DNA from: Adiantum capillus-veneris
Taxonomy: Eukaryota > Streptophyta > Polypodiopsida > Polypodiales > Pteridaceae
NCBI GenBank assembly: GCA_014529385.2
Contig: JABFUD020000228.1
Location: 62,001-126,000 of the forward strand
Direction: 5' to 3'
DNA length: 64,000 bases
This document shows positions 31,825 to 41,793 of the stretch, piece after piece (positions within the stretch are counted from its first letter, which is position 1; each line of letters starts with the position of its first letter). Under the pieces are notes generated by a model. It did not search any database, was not told where the DNA came from, and was given only the letters and a program-made list of their open reading frames with translations. The translations under genes were made by a program, and so were the position numbers.

Positions 31825-32413
31825 TGTGCGCTCCTTGCCGCACTGTCGAAGCAAAGGACTTGCCGATACACCGTGTGCGAGCCACAAATGGCTCTAAGCA
31901 CACAACAAGCCTAAACTAGCAAGCTCAAGAGAGCAAAGGGTGTGTCACTCACTGCTCTACGCTCGCCTACGTGGTGGATTCCTCGCCGCGATGAAGAAGA
32001 AGCTGCAGTCGTGCCGCACTCAACCGCTTCGCCGCCGTCGTGCCTTTGTAATGCTCAATCGCACACACACTCTCCCTCTCTCTCTCACACACATACACAC
32101 ACACACACACAAGGAGGTGAAGAAGAAGAAGATGGAGATGGAGATGGAGCAAGAGCACTCTTCTATTGCACAAATGAGAGAATGAGTGAATTTTAGGTTT
32201 AGTTGGCTTTTACTCACCCCATTCACACTTGGGCGCCCATTCTTAGCCAACTAATCCCTTGAATGTCCCAGTTAGAGTGCGCCTCTCATCGGCGATCACT
32301 CTTACCCTTTTCCTATTGGTCCGACAAGCCTGGTACCTGACTCTACCAAATACATAATACACGTCCGTCATAGGTGATGGGGTGTCCGTGAGCGTGAGGC
32401 GTGAGGGTTAACA
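31825..32413 (-). repeat. 5' LTR of the gypsy element, 589 bp
   Basis: It matches 18734-19328 with scattered substitutions and a few short indels. It is followed by TSD AAGTA at 32414-32418. Confidence 0.95.
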
Positions 32414-32994
32414 AAGTACTAACAAAAGTATGGTAGGAAGCTGGTAAGGTATCAAGAACAGTCTGGACAAGGGAACTGTCTGAAATGACCACCTGCAAAA
32501 TTAAGTTGCTCATTGATATCATTGACACCATCAAGAAAAGTGTCCATATCATCTTCCTCATGCATAATCTTTGATTCTAGCTCTTTACATAGAAAAGAAA
32601 TTTTAGCCTCATTGTGGCTTGCATAAAGACCTGCTAGAATATCCCAAGCCTGTTTTGCAGATTTTGCTAAACAAATGTGAGGAGTAATGGTTCGCTTCAT
32701 AGAGAACACAATCAACACATGAGCGTGCGCATCCTTTACATCCTAACAAGCTTGTTCTGTCGTAGGCAAAACAACTCTAATAACGGCAATCCTTGCAACA
32801 AGACTTGCAACATCCTCAACATCGCCTACATCCTTAGAACCAAGACGTACATCAATGCCCTGCACAATATTCTAGATGCCCTTTGACACAAGAACATGCT
32901 GCATCATGTAAGACCACATAGGGTAATTGTCCCCATCCAATCTGTTCTCAGCAGCAACAAACATCTTGAACACATCTATATTGTTGTCAGCCAT
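32414..32994 (-). pseudogene. Copia A: gag N-terminus
   Basis: It starts at ATG 32994 (MADNNIDVFKMFVAAENRLD, then GDNYPMWSYMMQHVL), the usual copia Gag opening. Stops interrupt it at 32872-32874 and 32743-32745. It continues with KSAKQAWDILAGLYAS and TVLDTLPASYHTFVSTL, where the gypsy element was inserted. The remainder is at 18733 and below. The upstream leader to about 33060 looks like untranslated sequence. No primer site or LTR was found beyond it. Confidence 0.85.
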
Positions 32995-32999
32995 GGAAG

Positions 33000-35527
33000 A
33001 TGCATGCGCTTGATGTGAAAACTGCCCAAAATGAGGAGAAATTGAGTGAGATCAGCAGGTGCTATATAGCACAACCCATAGCATATTGTATGGGACCTAT
33101 TATGCAATAATTGATGCTGGCAAAAATTCTACACAAAATGACAAAATTGCATGTGCAACCTTGGCTGTATTGGAAATGGAGGTTGAAATGAGCCCCAATC
33201 AAAAATCATAACCAATAAATTTTTTGATATCAAATCAAGACATTGACTATGCAAAAGGATATCAAAGCCATCACAGTCTCTAGCATAAGATTAGGACGTC
33301 AATTACCCTTTTGTTTCTGTGATTAGTGGATATTTTTCTAGAAACCTTCCCAAAGAAACTTTCTAATATCATTCCCAGCGGGTTTCAGCAACCTATATTA
33401 TTCAATGCCAGAACGCATCATATCGTCCTATGTACACATAACAAAATATATATCCACATGATTAGTTGTATTTCTGAGATATTGTCAAAAACTCTTGTAA
33501 TAACTTCCATCTCCTTGGAGATCCCCACTTGAGGTATAAGGCCTAGAATAACCTATATATATATATATATGTCTAAACCCTTTATACAATTGAGTTATTC
33601 AAGCCATGTATTCCCAGCAAAGCTGCAGTCAAAAAATCCTTCTAAGAAAAAGTTATGACTCACATATAACAGATATCTAGAAGTTGTATCATTATCCTGT
33701 ACCGTTTCGAGCTTAGAGGGAATACACACGAGTATTAGGAGTATGCCTCATCAGTCAAACCAAAGTTATTCAATTACTATATATCTAATGAGATGCAAAT
33801 TTGCATAGTGTTTAAGTCATGTTTTTCATATTGAGTAGGTGTGGGGGATCCTACTCTTACCTATTCAAAATGTCCATGAAAAAGTGAATTCCAAGTATGT
33901 TCCACAAGCATTACAATCAAGATAACTTTCAAACAACCAAAAAATTTGGATGCTGAGTAGGTGCACAAGCTCCTACCTATATGTTGATAAGACTCCTATA
34001 GCAGTTGCTATCGGAGACCAGGTACTATTTTGTGTTGTCATCAAATGCTTATTTGGAGGTTTTGAAAAAATCAAGTAGATAACAGTGTTTGAACAGCAAG
34101 AGTGATAATCGACTGAGCCACCAAGTTTACTACTGCATTTGTGTGTAGAGCACTCGTATAGTGCTATCAAACCTTCTCAGTAGGTGCTCATAGAGCGAGT
34201 TTGTGTGTGTGTGTGTTGAGCAAGGTGAAAAGCCTGCACAAACATGACATGTGCAAGCAATAGAGAGAGAGAAGGAACGCACCAGATGAATGAGTCATTT
34301 GATGGCATTCGATATTAAACAGAATTCGTGACCTTATCTTTATGGTCGCATGTGAAGGAAATTAAAGATACTATCTACAAATAATATGTGAAATTTTCCT
34401 ATTTCTAAAAAGATTTGTGTCATTCTCATGCATGTCCATGAGTTACTACACTATGCAGGTCATAGCCATGTGTGTGTGCTCCTTGTGGGATGTATAGAAA
34501 GTGTTCATACACAATTGCAACACCATGAATGATGGCAAAATAATAATAGGAGATCATAGTTCACTTGTAGCAAGCGAACCATAGTTGTAGGGAGGCGTCG
34601 TAGCACGACCTAATCGCAACCAACACAAAATTATCAAATCCGTGGATCCAGCAACCCGGCTAGGGCATGGAAGCATGAGCGTCGGATGAATGGAATAGAG
34701 GATTCAAGAGATTACCTCTCCATTGCAAGTAGAGATTAGCCATGGCAAGACTAACTCTAAACCTACTCTAATCACTAGTCAATTAATCTCCTACACACAT
34801 CAAGCCCACCGAAGTCCGACTTGCCATAGAATAGAAATCCCAAGCACACTAATGACAAGCACACACTAGTTACCACATGTCAATTACGGCACTTCGTCAA
34901 TAGCTTACACACACGAGATGAATGGTGCTATAGCTTCATAAAACCTATCTACACACACAAGCAAAGAATAGGGCACACACACAAATTACAAGATTAATAC
35001 CCAACTTAATCAACCATAATTTGTGATGCTAAGTATCGCAAATCAATTGCTCCTAGAGAGATAAGAGTGGTTACTAGCAAGAAGTACATACATCTCTCAA
35101 ATCTAGAATAATGAAAGTGTAATACTACCTCATGACAAGATGAAACATAGAGAAGAAGTAGACTAATGAGAAAATAAGAATTAAATCAATCAAGAAGAGC
35201 TAACACTAATTACAATGGGTTAGCACTAGCCTCTCAAGCATAGACATTAAGCTCAAGGGTAGGCCATACAATGAACACTCAAGAGAGAGGGAGCTCTCAA
35301 AAGTGTATCCTCAAGAGTGGATACTCAAGAATGAAGCCTTCTTGCCTTAAGGCTTCCTTTTAAGGTCTTTCACCACGATCCCTTCTACTATGGGTTTAAG
35401 CTTGAGCCCTCAAACTACCAAATACATCTTTGGAACTCCAAGTGAGCCCAAGACTTATACAAATTGAGTGGAAATATTGTGACATCCATAGCATATCTCC
35501 CGCTCAATGCATATTCGCTGTAGCCTG
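33000..35527. other. Unassigned region right of copia A
   Basis: There is no convincing coding frame. Short features only: a run of TATATA near 33555, a (GT)n at about 34200-34216, and AGTAGGTG/CTCCTACCT inverted pieces near 33955-33980. The stretch from about 34570 to 35527 has the look of an LTR read on the minus strand, because a polypurine tract and LTR start lie at its right end (35528-35558), but its other end was not found. Confidence 0.35.
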
Positions 35528-35558
35528 TGTTAGCCGCTGCTAACATTCTCCCCTTCCT
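35528..35558 (-). other. Probable LTR start and polypurine tract, minus strand
   Basis: On the minus strand AGGAAGGGGAGAA runs into TGTTAGCAGCGGCTAACA (plus-strand 35528-35545), which is itself a near-perfect palindrome. This resembles the PPT/3' LTR junction of a gypsy element whose LTR would extend leftwards. No partner LTR or TSD was identified. Sequence to the right (to about 36370) contains no recognisable gene. Confidence 0.4.
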
Positions 35559-36374
35559 AATTTGGCGCACGTCCCCGTGTTTCGGTGAAGCAAGATAAAG
35601 TGACATGCTAGAAAGAAAGTCCATGGAAGAAATGTTGAGCTGCAAAACATAAGAATGAGCATCAAAGGCCACCAAGAATGAATAAAACATGAAGCAAAAT
35701 GAACAATCATGCAAAGTGATTTTTTTGCTTCCAAAAGATGGATGAATCATAGTAAAAAACTAGACAACATAAAGCAAAAAAACACTTAAACTATCATGAA
35801 GATTAACACCACTTGAAATTACAGTTTTATGCATGAAACACAAACAATTAGTTATGACCCTAGGCTAATGCAAGTTCATAAACCTACTAGCATAAAGACT
35901 ATGTGACCAATACTAATAAGTCATTCAAGTCTAGCATGTCTACGGGCTATAAAAAAGCTCCTAATCTATTAGTACATTGCCACATATTTTTTGAAGCTCG
36001 TGGAAGGTTTGTTTTTGTCATTCGTTGAAAGAAGGAAAGCACAATCATAAGGTTACCACCCCAAGGCAAGTCTATGTGTGACTCTTGGTTCTTTGAACAC
36101 TCAAGAAAGTGTTCCAAAAGCCTACTAGCCTACCAAGGAGACGGCTAACCCCTATCAGCCCAGGGCATCGGTTTAGGGCGTAGACCAAGCGAGCCAAGGT
36201 GATTCCCCTCGCTTGCCAAGTGCCAATAAGGTGCTAGTCCTCACATAGACACAACATAACATACAAATTTTCTTTTCATGTGTCTAGTTCCACATTTTGC
36301 TACTTTTTCTTGACACTTCTTTGCTTCATTTTTTTTTTTAGCAACTTTTTATTTGCTTCCGATTTGAGATGCTA

Positions 36375-36454
36375 ATTTGACACTCATTTGGTCAAACGAG
36401 GCTTTTTATCTTGTTATCTTCCGATTTGACACTCATTTGGTCAAACGAGGCTTT
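36375..36454. repeat. 49-bp-period duplication at the truncated start of copia B
   Basis: ATTTGACACTCATTTGGTCA and the next 11 bases occur at 36375-36405 and 36424-36454. The second copy is the one in frame with the RT. The duplication lies exactly where B loses similarity to A, so it may mark the truncation event. Confidence 0.8.
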
Positions 36455-37013
36455 CATAACTGTCCAGCAGAAAGCACATTGTATGTAAAGCATGAGGGTG
36501 ATGTACTTCTCATTGTGGTTCTTTATGTTGATGATTTGCTGATCACTAGACCAAATGAGACATATTGCTGAATTTAAGGCTGATTTGAATGCTACTTTCA
36601 AGATGAAAGATTTGGGGTTGTTGCATCATTCCTTGGGTATATAGTTTAAGCAGTGTGATGGTGGTACTACCTTGTGTCACAAAAGTTACATAGAGACATT
36701 TCTATGTAAGTTTGGACTTGAGGATTGCAAACCTATTGCCACTCCCATGGAAACAGTTTGAAGTTGAGTCTACATGATGCTGGAAATCCTGTTGATGTCA
36801 CTCTTTACCAAATTGTTGTTGGCTGCCTCGTTTATGTATGCAACAGAAGGCCGGATATTTAGTTTGCAGTCTCACAGGTCAGCAGATTTATGCATAGCCC
36901 AAGGTCTAAGCATTGGCAAGTTGTCAAGAGGATTTTTTTCTACCTTAGTGGCACTTTACATCTTGGCTTGTTTATCCCAAGGGGGGATCATTGCCGCTGG
37001 ACTTGTTAGGAAA
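36424..37013 (+). pseudogene. Copia B: RT C-terminal half
   Basis: It reads DTHLVKRGFHNC, ESTLYVKHEGDV, VVLYVDDLLIT (the catalytic YVDD) and, after a frameshift, NATFKMKDLGLLHH, CKFGLEDCKPIATPMET and RFMHSPRSKHWQVVKRI. Several stops interrupt it (for example after LGI and MET). It is cut at 37013 by copia C and resumes at 42589 at DLHAFLDSDW. Confidence 0.85.
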
Positions 37014-37778
37014 TAAGACGTAGCTAAATAGATAATTGAGTAGATTACTTAATGGAGAGAGATAGATTTACATACACGAGATTATAGAGTAGAGAGAGAG
37101 AGAGAGAGTACACACGATATACGTGGTTCACCCAATGTGGGCTACGTCCACGGGAAATCAGCCACTCAATGGCTTTAGTACTTCAAAACAAGAAGTAATT
37201 TACAAAGGGATTATACCCTTAATGGAGCTCCCGCCTTGCTTCACTCTCACCACCTCACACTCACCTTGTTGCATCAACTTCACACAATGAAATGTGTGTA
37301 GAAATGGCCTCCTTTTATAGGCCAAAAGGGCTGCCCTCTCTTATGAGAGACAGCCATGTGTAGCCGCCCTTGTGCGAATAAGTCCAAATCGGACCCTCCA
37401 ATCCACCCATGTGTGGCCGCCCTTGAGAAGACAAGTCCACTTTTGAATTCGGCCACCGGCCACCGGCCATTGAATTCGCTTCCGACCACCGCCACCGGCC
37501 ATCGGCCATTGACTACCGGCCATCGGCCAACTGACCGGTTTTTTCCGACCACTTTCCGGCCTCCGTCCGGCCATAATATTCCGGGAAAAAGAATATTCCG
37601 GCGAAAAAAAGAATATTCCGGCCTTTAAAGTTGCCCCTAATTCTTGTCCGTCAAAATTTTGGTTTCCGGTGAGTGATTTTCCTTCACGCACGATGGCTTC
37701 TCCTCATAATGGGGGCCTTACAAATGTGCGCTTTTACCACAGAAAATTACAAGGGTAAATCAGGCTCCATACTTAACA
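37014..37778 (-). repeat. 3' LTR of copia C, 765 bp
   Basis: It contains a CCGGCCAT-type tandem array (about 37440-37570) and, on the minus strand, a TATA box CTATAAAAGG at 37311-37320. It is preceded on the minus strand by the polypurine tract at 37779-37789. Confidence 0.95.
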
Positions 37779-37838
37779 GTCTCCCACTTGGAGACTCATC
37801 TCCAAACCAAACCTGTGACTGCTTTCCATTCTGGCTTC

Positions 37839-38327
37839 TTATCCTTGAATGCCGATTGAAGATGAGAAAAAGCTCAACTTCTCCTTGTTGACCACCTTTG
37901 TAAACATGTCTGCAGGATTTTCACTTGTATGCACCTTTCCTAGCTTTAGCTGTCCCTCTTCCAAAAGAGTGCGTATGAAGTGATATCTCACCTCAATGTG
38001 CTTTGTCCTTGAATGAAAGGCTGAGTTCTTCGCAAGATGGATAGCGCTTTGGCTATCACTGTACAAGACACAATTGTCTTGTTTGAATCCAAGCTCTTCT
38101 AAGAATCTGTGAAGCCACATAATTTCTTTGCTTGCCTCCGTCATTGCTACATACTCTGCTTCCGTGGTAGAAAGTGAAACCACTTTCTGTAGCTTTGAAG
38201 CCCAGCTTACTGTTGTGCCTCCAACCGTGAACACATAGCCAGTAGTGCTCCTTCGAGTATCTTTGTCACCTGCCATATCTGCATCAGCATACCCTTCTAG
38301 AAAAATATCAGTTCCTCCAAAATACAA
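37839..38327 (-). pseudogene. Copia C: RNase H
   Basis: It has GYADADMAGDKDTRRSTTGY (catalytic Asp), VVSLSTTEAEYVAMTEASKE (Glu), LYSDSQSAIHLAKN (Asp) and the conserved tail HTSENPADMFTKVV. A frameshift near 38310 separates it from RT; otherwise it is open to its natural stop, about 60 bases before the 3' LTR. Confidence 0.92.
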
Positions 38328-39850
38328 AGCATTTTTGTTGTCCCTTTTAGATACCTAAGTATCCACTTCACAGCTTGCCAATGCTCTTTACCTGGGTTGT
38401 CCATGAACCTACTCACAACTCCCACTGCATGTGCAATGTCTGGCCTTGTCCAGAACATAGCATACATTAGAGAACCTACCGCTGCAGCATATGGAACTTT
38501 AGACATATAGGCTATCTCCTCTTGTGTCTTTGGACACATATCCTTTGTTAGTTTAAAATGACTAGCCAAAGGTGTAGAAACTGGTTTTGCATTTTGCATT
38601 GCAAACCTTTCTAGTATCTTCTTGATGTAATCTTCTTGAGATAGCTTTATTGTCTTCTTCGTCCTGTCCGTTGATATTTTCATACCAAGTATCCTCTTTG
38701 CAGCACCTAAATATTTCATTGAAAAAGATTTGGACAGCTCCTCTTTTAGGTCTTTGATGTCCTGCATGTTAGCACTTGCAATCAACATGTCATCAACATA
38801 CAACATTAGGATGATGAATTTCCCATCTCCCAAATTCTTCGTGTAGACGCAGTGATCCGAGTTGCATCTTGTGAATCCATGATCCAACATCCATCGATCA
38901 AACTTCAAGTACCATTGTCTTGATGCTTGCTTTAAACCATACAAGCTCTTCTTTAATCTGCAAACCATTTTCTCCTTACCTTTTACTTCATACCCCTTTG
39001 GTTGAAACATGTAGATTTGCTCCTCTAAGTCACCGTGAGGGAATGCAGTATTTACATCCATTTGCTCGAGATTTAGATCATGAGCAACCACAAGGCTTAA
39101 GACAAGCCTAATTGAGTTCATTTTTACAACAGGAGAAAATATTTCATTGAAGTCAATACCTTTCTTTTGAGAAAAACCTTTTACCACAAGCCTAGACTTG
39201 TACCTTTTCTTCCCACCTTCTTCTTCCTTTAGCTTGTACACCCATTTTTTTTGAAGTGCCCTCTTACCTTTAGGCAACTCAACCAACTCCCATGTTTGGT
39301 TGCGATGTAGTGAGTCCATCGCCACTTGCATGCTCTTCGTCCATTCTTCTTTGGATTCATGTTGCATAGCTTCTTCATATGATTCGGGCTCTCCAAAATC
39401 TGAGATCAAGAGATGGTTGAAGGAAGGAACAAACCTTTCTGGAGGTCTACTTGCTCTTGTAGATCTTCGGGGAATAGGTTGAGGCTCCTCATTTGGTTGA
39501 CGTTGTTGCACATTGTCACCATTTGCAGTCCTTGAGTCTTCACCGTCCTCAAGCTCCATGTACTCATCACCTGTTTCTTTTGTTTGTTTTCTTTCCAAGT
39601 AATCTTTGTACATATTTTGTTCGTTAAAAATTACATCCCTACTCCTTAAGATTTTACCATCTTCAGGATTCCATAGGCGATACCCAAAGTCTCCTTCTCC
39701 ATAGCCAATGAAGAAACACTTTTTGGACTTTGCATCTAACTTTGATCTTAGGCTTCTATCTATGTGCATGAAAGCCTCACACCCAAACACTTTGAGAAAT
39801 GCATAATTCACTGGTTTACCTGTCCATGCCTCTTCTGGAACTCCCTTCAT
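38297..39850 (-). CDS. Copia C: integrase C-terminus and reverse transcriptase, 517 codons
   Basis: An intact frame. It has the post-core integrase segment LKVFGCEAFMHIDRSLRSKL and an acidic linker. RT follows with NQTWELVELPKGKRALQKKW, LEQMDVNTAFPHGDLEEQIY (first Asp), KSLYGLKQASRQWY and ILMLYVDDMLIAS (YVDD), then the thumb and VGSLMYAMFWTRPDIA. The length and motif order are those of a functional copia RT. The upstream break near 39830 and the downstream one near 38310 are frameshifts, so the polyprotein is interrupted. Confidence 0.93.
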   Translation of the reverse strand: MKGVPEEAWTGKPVNYAFLKVFGCEAFMHIDRSLRSKLDAKSKKCFFIGYGEGDFGYRLWNPEDGKILRSRDVIFNEQNMYKDYLERKQTKETGDEYMELEDGEDSRTANGDNVQQRQPNEEPQPIPRRSTRASRPPERFVPSFNHLLISDFGEPESYEEAMQHESKEEWTKSMQVAMDSLHRNQTWELVELPKGKRALQKKWVYKLKEEEGGKKRYKSRLVVKGFSQKKGIDFNEIFSPVVKMNSIRLVLSLVVAHDLNLEQMDVNTAFPHGDLEEQIYMFQPKGYEVKGKEKMVCRLKKSLYGLKQASRQWYLKFDRWMLDHGFTRCNSDHCVYTKNLGDGKFIILMLYVDDMLIASANMQDIKDLKEELSKSFSMKYLGAAKRILGMKISTDRTKKTIKLSQEDYIKKILERFAMQNAKPVSTPLASHFKLTKDMCPKTQEEIAYMSKVPYAAAVGSLMYAMFWTRPDIAHAVGVVSRFMDNPGKEHWQAVKWILRYLKGTTKMLCILEELIFF

Positions 39851-40553
39851 CCAATGCCGTTGAGGGTGACCGATTGATTAAGTACACAGATGTACTTACA
39901 GCTTCCGCCCAAAGCTCAAGCGGTAGGCCTGCATGTAGTCGCATGCTTCGTGCTCGCTCCATGATTGTCCTATTCATCCTTTCCGAAATCCCATTTTGTT
40001 GAGGTGTCCTTGGGGTTGTCCTTTGCCTCCGAATGCCATTGCTAGCACAAAAGCTTTCAAAAGCTTGGCTGCAATATTCGCCTCCATTGTCGGATCTGAG
40101 GCATTTAACCTTGGTACCTGTTTCATTCTCCACAAAGGCTTTCCACCTTTGAAATATGGAAAATACATCGGATTTATTCTTCATGACATAAACCCATGTT
40201 TTTCTAGTCGCATCGTCTATGAATGTTACATAGTACAATGAGCCACCAAGTGATGGTGTACTTGCATGACCCCAAACATCAGAATGAACCAACTCAAGTT
40301 TTTTATTTTTTCTTTCATTTCCTGATTTTTGAAATTTTACCCTCTTTTGTTTACCATAAACACAATCTTCACAGAACTCTAAGTCCACTTCTTTCAAACC
40401 TCGTAGAAGCTTCTTTGTTTGACGGATTTGCATTCCTTTGGCACTCATATGCCCAAGTCGGTAGTGCCACACCGCACTGTCAACTTCTGTAGTTGCTGCA
40501 CAAGCTGAAGGTTGCGTGCTAACAGTACACAAGTAAAGTGTACCGACTTTTTA
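39816..40553 (-). pseudogene. Copia C: pre-integrase and integrase core
   Basis: It has AVWHYRLGHMSAKGMQI and FCEDCVYGKQKR (the HHCC zinc site), LVHSDVWGHASTP (Asp), SLYYVTFIDDATRKTWVY, KCLRSDNGGEYCS (Asp) and TPQQNGISERMNRTIMERAR (Glu). The catalytic triad is intact. It is in the same frame as the gag-protease region upstream but separated by one stop codon at 40551-40553. Confidence 0.92.
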
Positions 40554-41720
40554 ACCCTTGGAAACCACCAAAGATTCCTTTGAGATCTTCCACCGTTTGT
40601 TTCCGAATGCAATGTTGTGACCTTCATCGTCCAATTGTCCTGTAGAGATCAAATTTTTGCGAAGAGAAGGAACATGTCTAGCATCTTTAAGCTTCCATTC
40701 ATTTCCGTTAGCAGTTTTGAAAGAAACTATACCTTTGCCGACAATCTCACAAGCTTCATCATCTCCCAAGTATACATACCCAAAATTACCTTTGGTGTAG
40801 TCTTGGAAATGTTGCTTGTGTGGTGTCGCATGGAATGAAGCCCCGGAATCTACTATCCAGGAATTAGACACATTGTCTAATGAGAGAATTAAAGCATCTT
40901 GCTCTACTTTACCTGCCACATTGGCCTCGGATGTTGGCTTATTGTCTTGAGACTCTATCTCCTTCTTCTTCTTGGACCAGCAATCCTTCTTGACGTGGCC
41001 CTTCTTGCCGCAGTTCCAACATTCAAGAACTGACTTTGTGCGTGACTTGCTCCGCCTTGAGCGATCACGACCCTTTTGGTTTTTGAACCTCTCCTTAAGC
41101 CTTCCTCTTGTTTCCACTGATAGTGCAGCACTTGATGATTCTCCTGTGCTTCTCCTTCGCATTTCCTCGCTTAGGAGGACACCCACAACATCATCAAACT
41201 TAAGAGTATTTGTGCCAGAGATAGAATTACTTACAGCCATCACAAGGCTGTCCCAACTATCCGGTAGAGATGATAGTATAAGGAGAGCTCGCACTTCGTC
41301 ATCGAAATTGATTTTCACTGATCGAAGTTGACTTATGTTTGTGTTAAAGTCATTTAGGTGTTCTGCAACTGAACCATTCTCTGCCATCTTTAGATTGAAC
41401 ACGCGCTTCATAAGAAATACCTTATTGGATGCCAATGGTTTCTCATAGAAGTCGTCAAGTGACTTCATCAAGTCCTCCGTGGTCTTCATCTCCGAAACAT
41501 TGAAGGCCACCGTTAACGCCAAGCTTAACCGGATTGTTCCCAGTGCCTTTCAATCAACGACAATCCATGCTTCATCTGCCATTGTTGCGGGCTTCTTCGC
41601 AAGACCGCCTAGTGGCAAATAGAGGTCCTTCTGGTAGAGATAGTCTTCAATCTGCATCTTCCAATGTTGGTAGTTTTTGCCGTTGAACTTCTCAATCTTG
41701 AGCTTCCCTTCCTCCGCCAT
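40551..41720 (-). pseudogene. Copia C: Gag and protease
   Basis: It starts at ATG 41720 (MAEEGKLKIEKFNGKNYQHW), 60 bases after the primer site. A Trp-to-stop change lies at 41550-41552. The rest is open: KSLDDFYEKPLASNKVFLMK, LILSSLPDSWDSLVMAV, a basic region, zinc knuckle CWNCGKKGHVKKDC, protease WIVDSGASFHATPHKQHF (catalytic D-S-G) and HVPSLRKNLISTGQLDDEGH. It is the standard copia order with Gag and protease in one frame. Confidence 0.92.
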
Positions 41721-41779
41721 AACTCCCACTCAATTCAAGGAATCCTTTCCTTGAGATAATTTAGCTACGAGCAAACCTT

Positions 41780-41791
41780 GCTCTGATACCA
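41780..41791 (-). promoter_or_regulatory. Primer-binding site, initiator tRNA-Met type
   Basis: The minus-strand sequence TGGTATCAGAGC lies two bases after the 5' LTR end. This is the canonical plant copia primer site. Confidence 0.95.
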
Positions 41792-41793
41792 GT

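Larger units (their letters stand above)
18734..32413 (-). mobile_element. Ty3/gypsy element, Tat/Athila (OTA) type, 13.7 kb
   Basis: LTRs at 18734-19328 and 31825-32413 begin TGTG and end TTAACA on the plus strand. They are flanked by perfect AAGTA duplications at 18729-18733 and 32414-32418, inside copia A gag. On the minus strand the order is 5' LTR, tRNA-Asp-like primer site, leader ORFs, gag with four zinc knuckles, protease, RT, RNase H, integrase with a GPY module, a second protease-like ORF, further ORFs, polypurine tract and 3' LTR. Protein order and the ADHLSR and GKGPYRV motifs place it in Ty3/gypsy. The primer site and long 3' region favour Tat/Athila. No chromodomain is seen. The LTRs look about 96% alike by eye. 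Frameshifts and stops in every gene make it inactive. Confidence 0.9.
7949..32994 (-). mobile_element. Ty1/copia element A (composite, 5' LTR not found)
   Basis: This minus-strand copia element is broken into three parts. Its pieces read in order from gag start (32994) to 3' LTR (7949-8173): gag N-terminus 32994-32414, gag C-terminus, protease and start of integrase 18733-17074, then end of integrase, RT and RNase H 10288-8182. The gaps are exactly the TR-GAG-1 element (10289-17073) and the Ty3/gypsy element (18734-32413). Removing them, with one copy each of ATGT and AAGTA, restores continuity of the reading order. A 5' LTR matching the 3' one was not seen right of 33000, so A is probably truncated. 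Many stops and shifts make it inactive. Copia B (36375-45037) belongs to the same family. Confidence 0.88.

Noticed and set aside
33000-36370. 5' LTR of copia A
   Set aside because: No sequence matching the 225-bp LTR (TTGCAATTAGAG, TTTCAGAGAAATG) and no TGGTATCAGAG primer site was seen here.
37280-37691. Frames rich in GRWP repeats (also at 42070-42568)
   Set aside because: They translate the CCGGCCAT array of the copia C LTR.
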